In this document: positions 63,896 through 64,000 of the stretch, one piece after another | How positions within the stretch are numbered: position 1 is the stretch's first letter | How the letters are laid out: each line of letters starts with the position of its first letter | Assembly: GCA_963576725.1 (NCBI GenBank) | Contig: OY755251.1 | Coordinates: 41,180,192-41,244,191 of the forward strand | Length of the DNA stretch: 64,000 nt | DNA from: Azorinus chamasolen | Taxonomy: Eukaryota; Mollusca; Bivalvia; Cardiida; Solecurtidae | Reading direction: 5' to 3' | Position numbers and translations under genes: made by a program | Notes under the pieces: model-generated | Seen by the model: the letters and a program-made list of their open reading frames with translations, nothing else | The model's database searches: none | What the model was told of the DNA's origin: nothing

Positions 63896-64000
63896 TTTCT
63901 CAAAAGCTTGTTTGCGTCGGAAGTAGTCCATATTGCACCAGAACGAAATTTGAGCAGACACGAGTCTAATTTGAGGCCGAGAGAACTTTTAAATTGGTCA
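63896..64000 (-). mobile_element. Family A MITE left half, reverse
   Basis: TCTCAAAAGCTTGTTTGCGT, CGGAAGTAGTCCATATTGCA and AAATTTGAGCAGACACGAG are the reverse of the family A left flank at 1-70 and 42350. The end lies outside the window. Confidence 0.7.

Overview
This window looks like intergenic or intronic DNA of an animal nuclear genome, most probably a marine mollusc and within that a bivalve. That placement is inference. It rests on AT-rich sequence, no confidently recognisable host gene in 64 kb, LINE relics of the animal type, and a very high density of short palindromic, non-autonomous DNA transposons (MITEs) carrying tandem repeats, as described in clams and oysters. I cannot name the species. 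Nothing looks bacterial, and there is no operon, CRISPR array or phage.

Family labels are mine and were found by matching copies within the window. Families with TTAA at their ends: A (hairpin core GATGAGACGCCGAG, often TTAACCTTTAGCCTGCT ends), E (core GAGCATTTGCTCC, ends TTAACCCTTTCCTCCATA), G (starts TTAACCCTTTCCC, contains hairpin C), and hairpin C itself (GCAAACAGAGTAGACCC, GGAGCCGTCTGATC). Families with TA at their ends and CAGT termini: B (core AGAAAGCTCC/GGAGCTTTCT), including a sub-form with termini GAGGTTTTACTG and a sub-form U with CAGTTGAACTTCGATATC. Others: D (CCCTATACTGTGACCACTC hairpin), Q, R and P (modules that occur in the order Q-R-P), K (about 250 bp dispersed repeat), L and N (dispersed pairs or triples).

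Layout: 0-2.5 kb, a 31-bp minisatellite inside a family A element and a palindromic satellite. 2.5-18 kb, scattered MITEs in otherwise plain AT-rich sequence. 18.9-19.8 kb, a 24-bp minisatellite. 20-24 kb, MITEs. 24.3-27.0 kb, one large non-autonomous element with CGTATG-rich inverted ends. 28.4-31.0 kb, two LINE relics, one inserted into a family G MITE with a clean 12-bp target duplication. 31-40 kb, a dense mosaic of Q-R-P modules with five arrays. 40-56 kb, MITEs, a GGAA-type purine-biased tract, a local duplication and a nested retroelement fragment. 56.8-57.9 kb, a giant foldback ending in trinucleotide repeats. 58-64 kb, more MITEs, ending in a 26-bp array again inside a family A element.

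The unifying observation is that at least eleven tandem arrays, with units of 20 to 54 bp, are not independent satellites. Each lies inside a copy of a MITE family and its unit is recognisably a piece of that MITE. The long open frames in this window (up to 327 codons) come from these arrays, mostly because the unit length is a multiple of three. The only convincing protein-coding remnants are the two LINE fragments.
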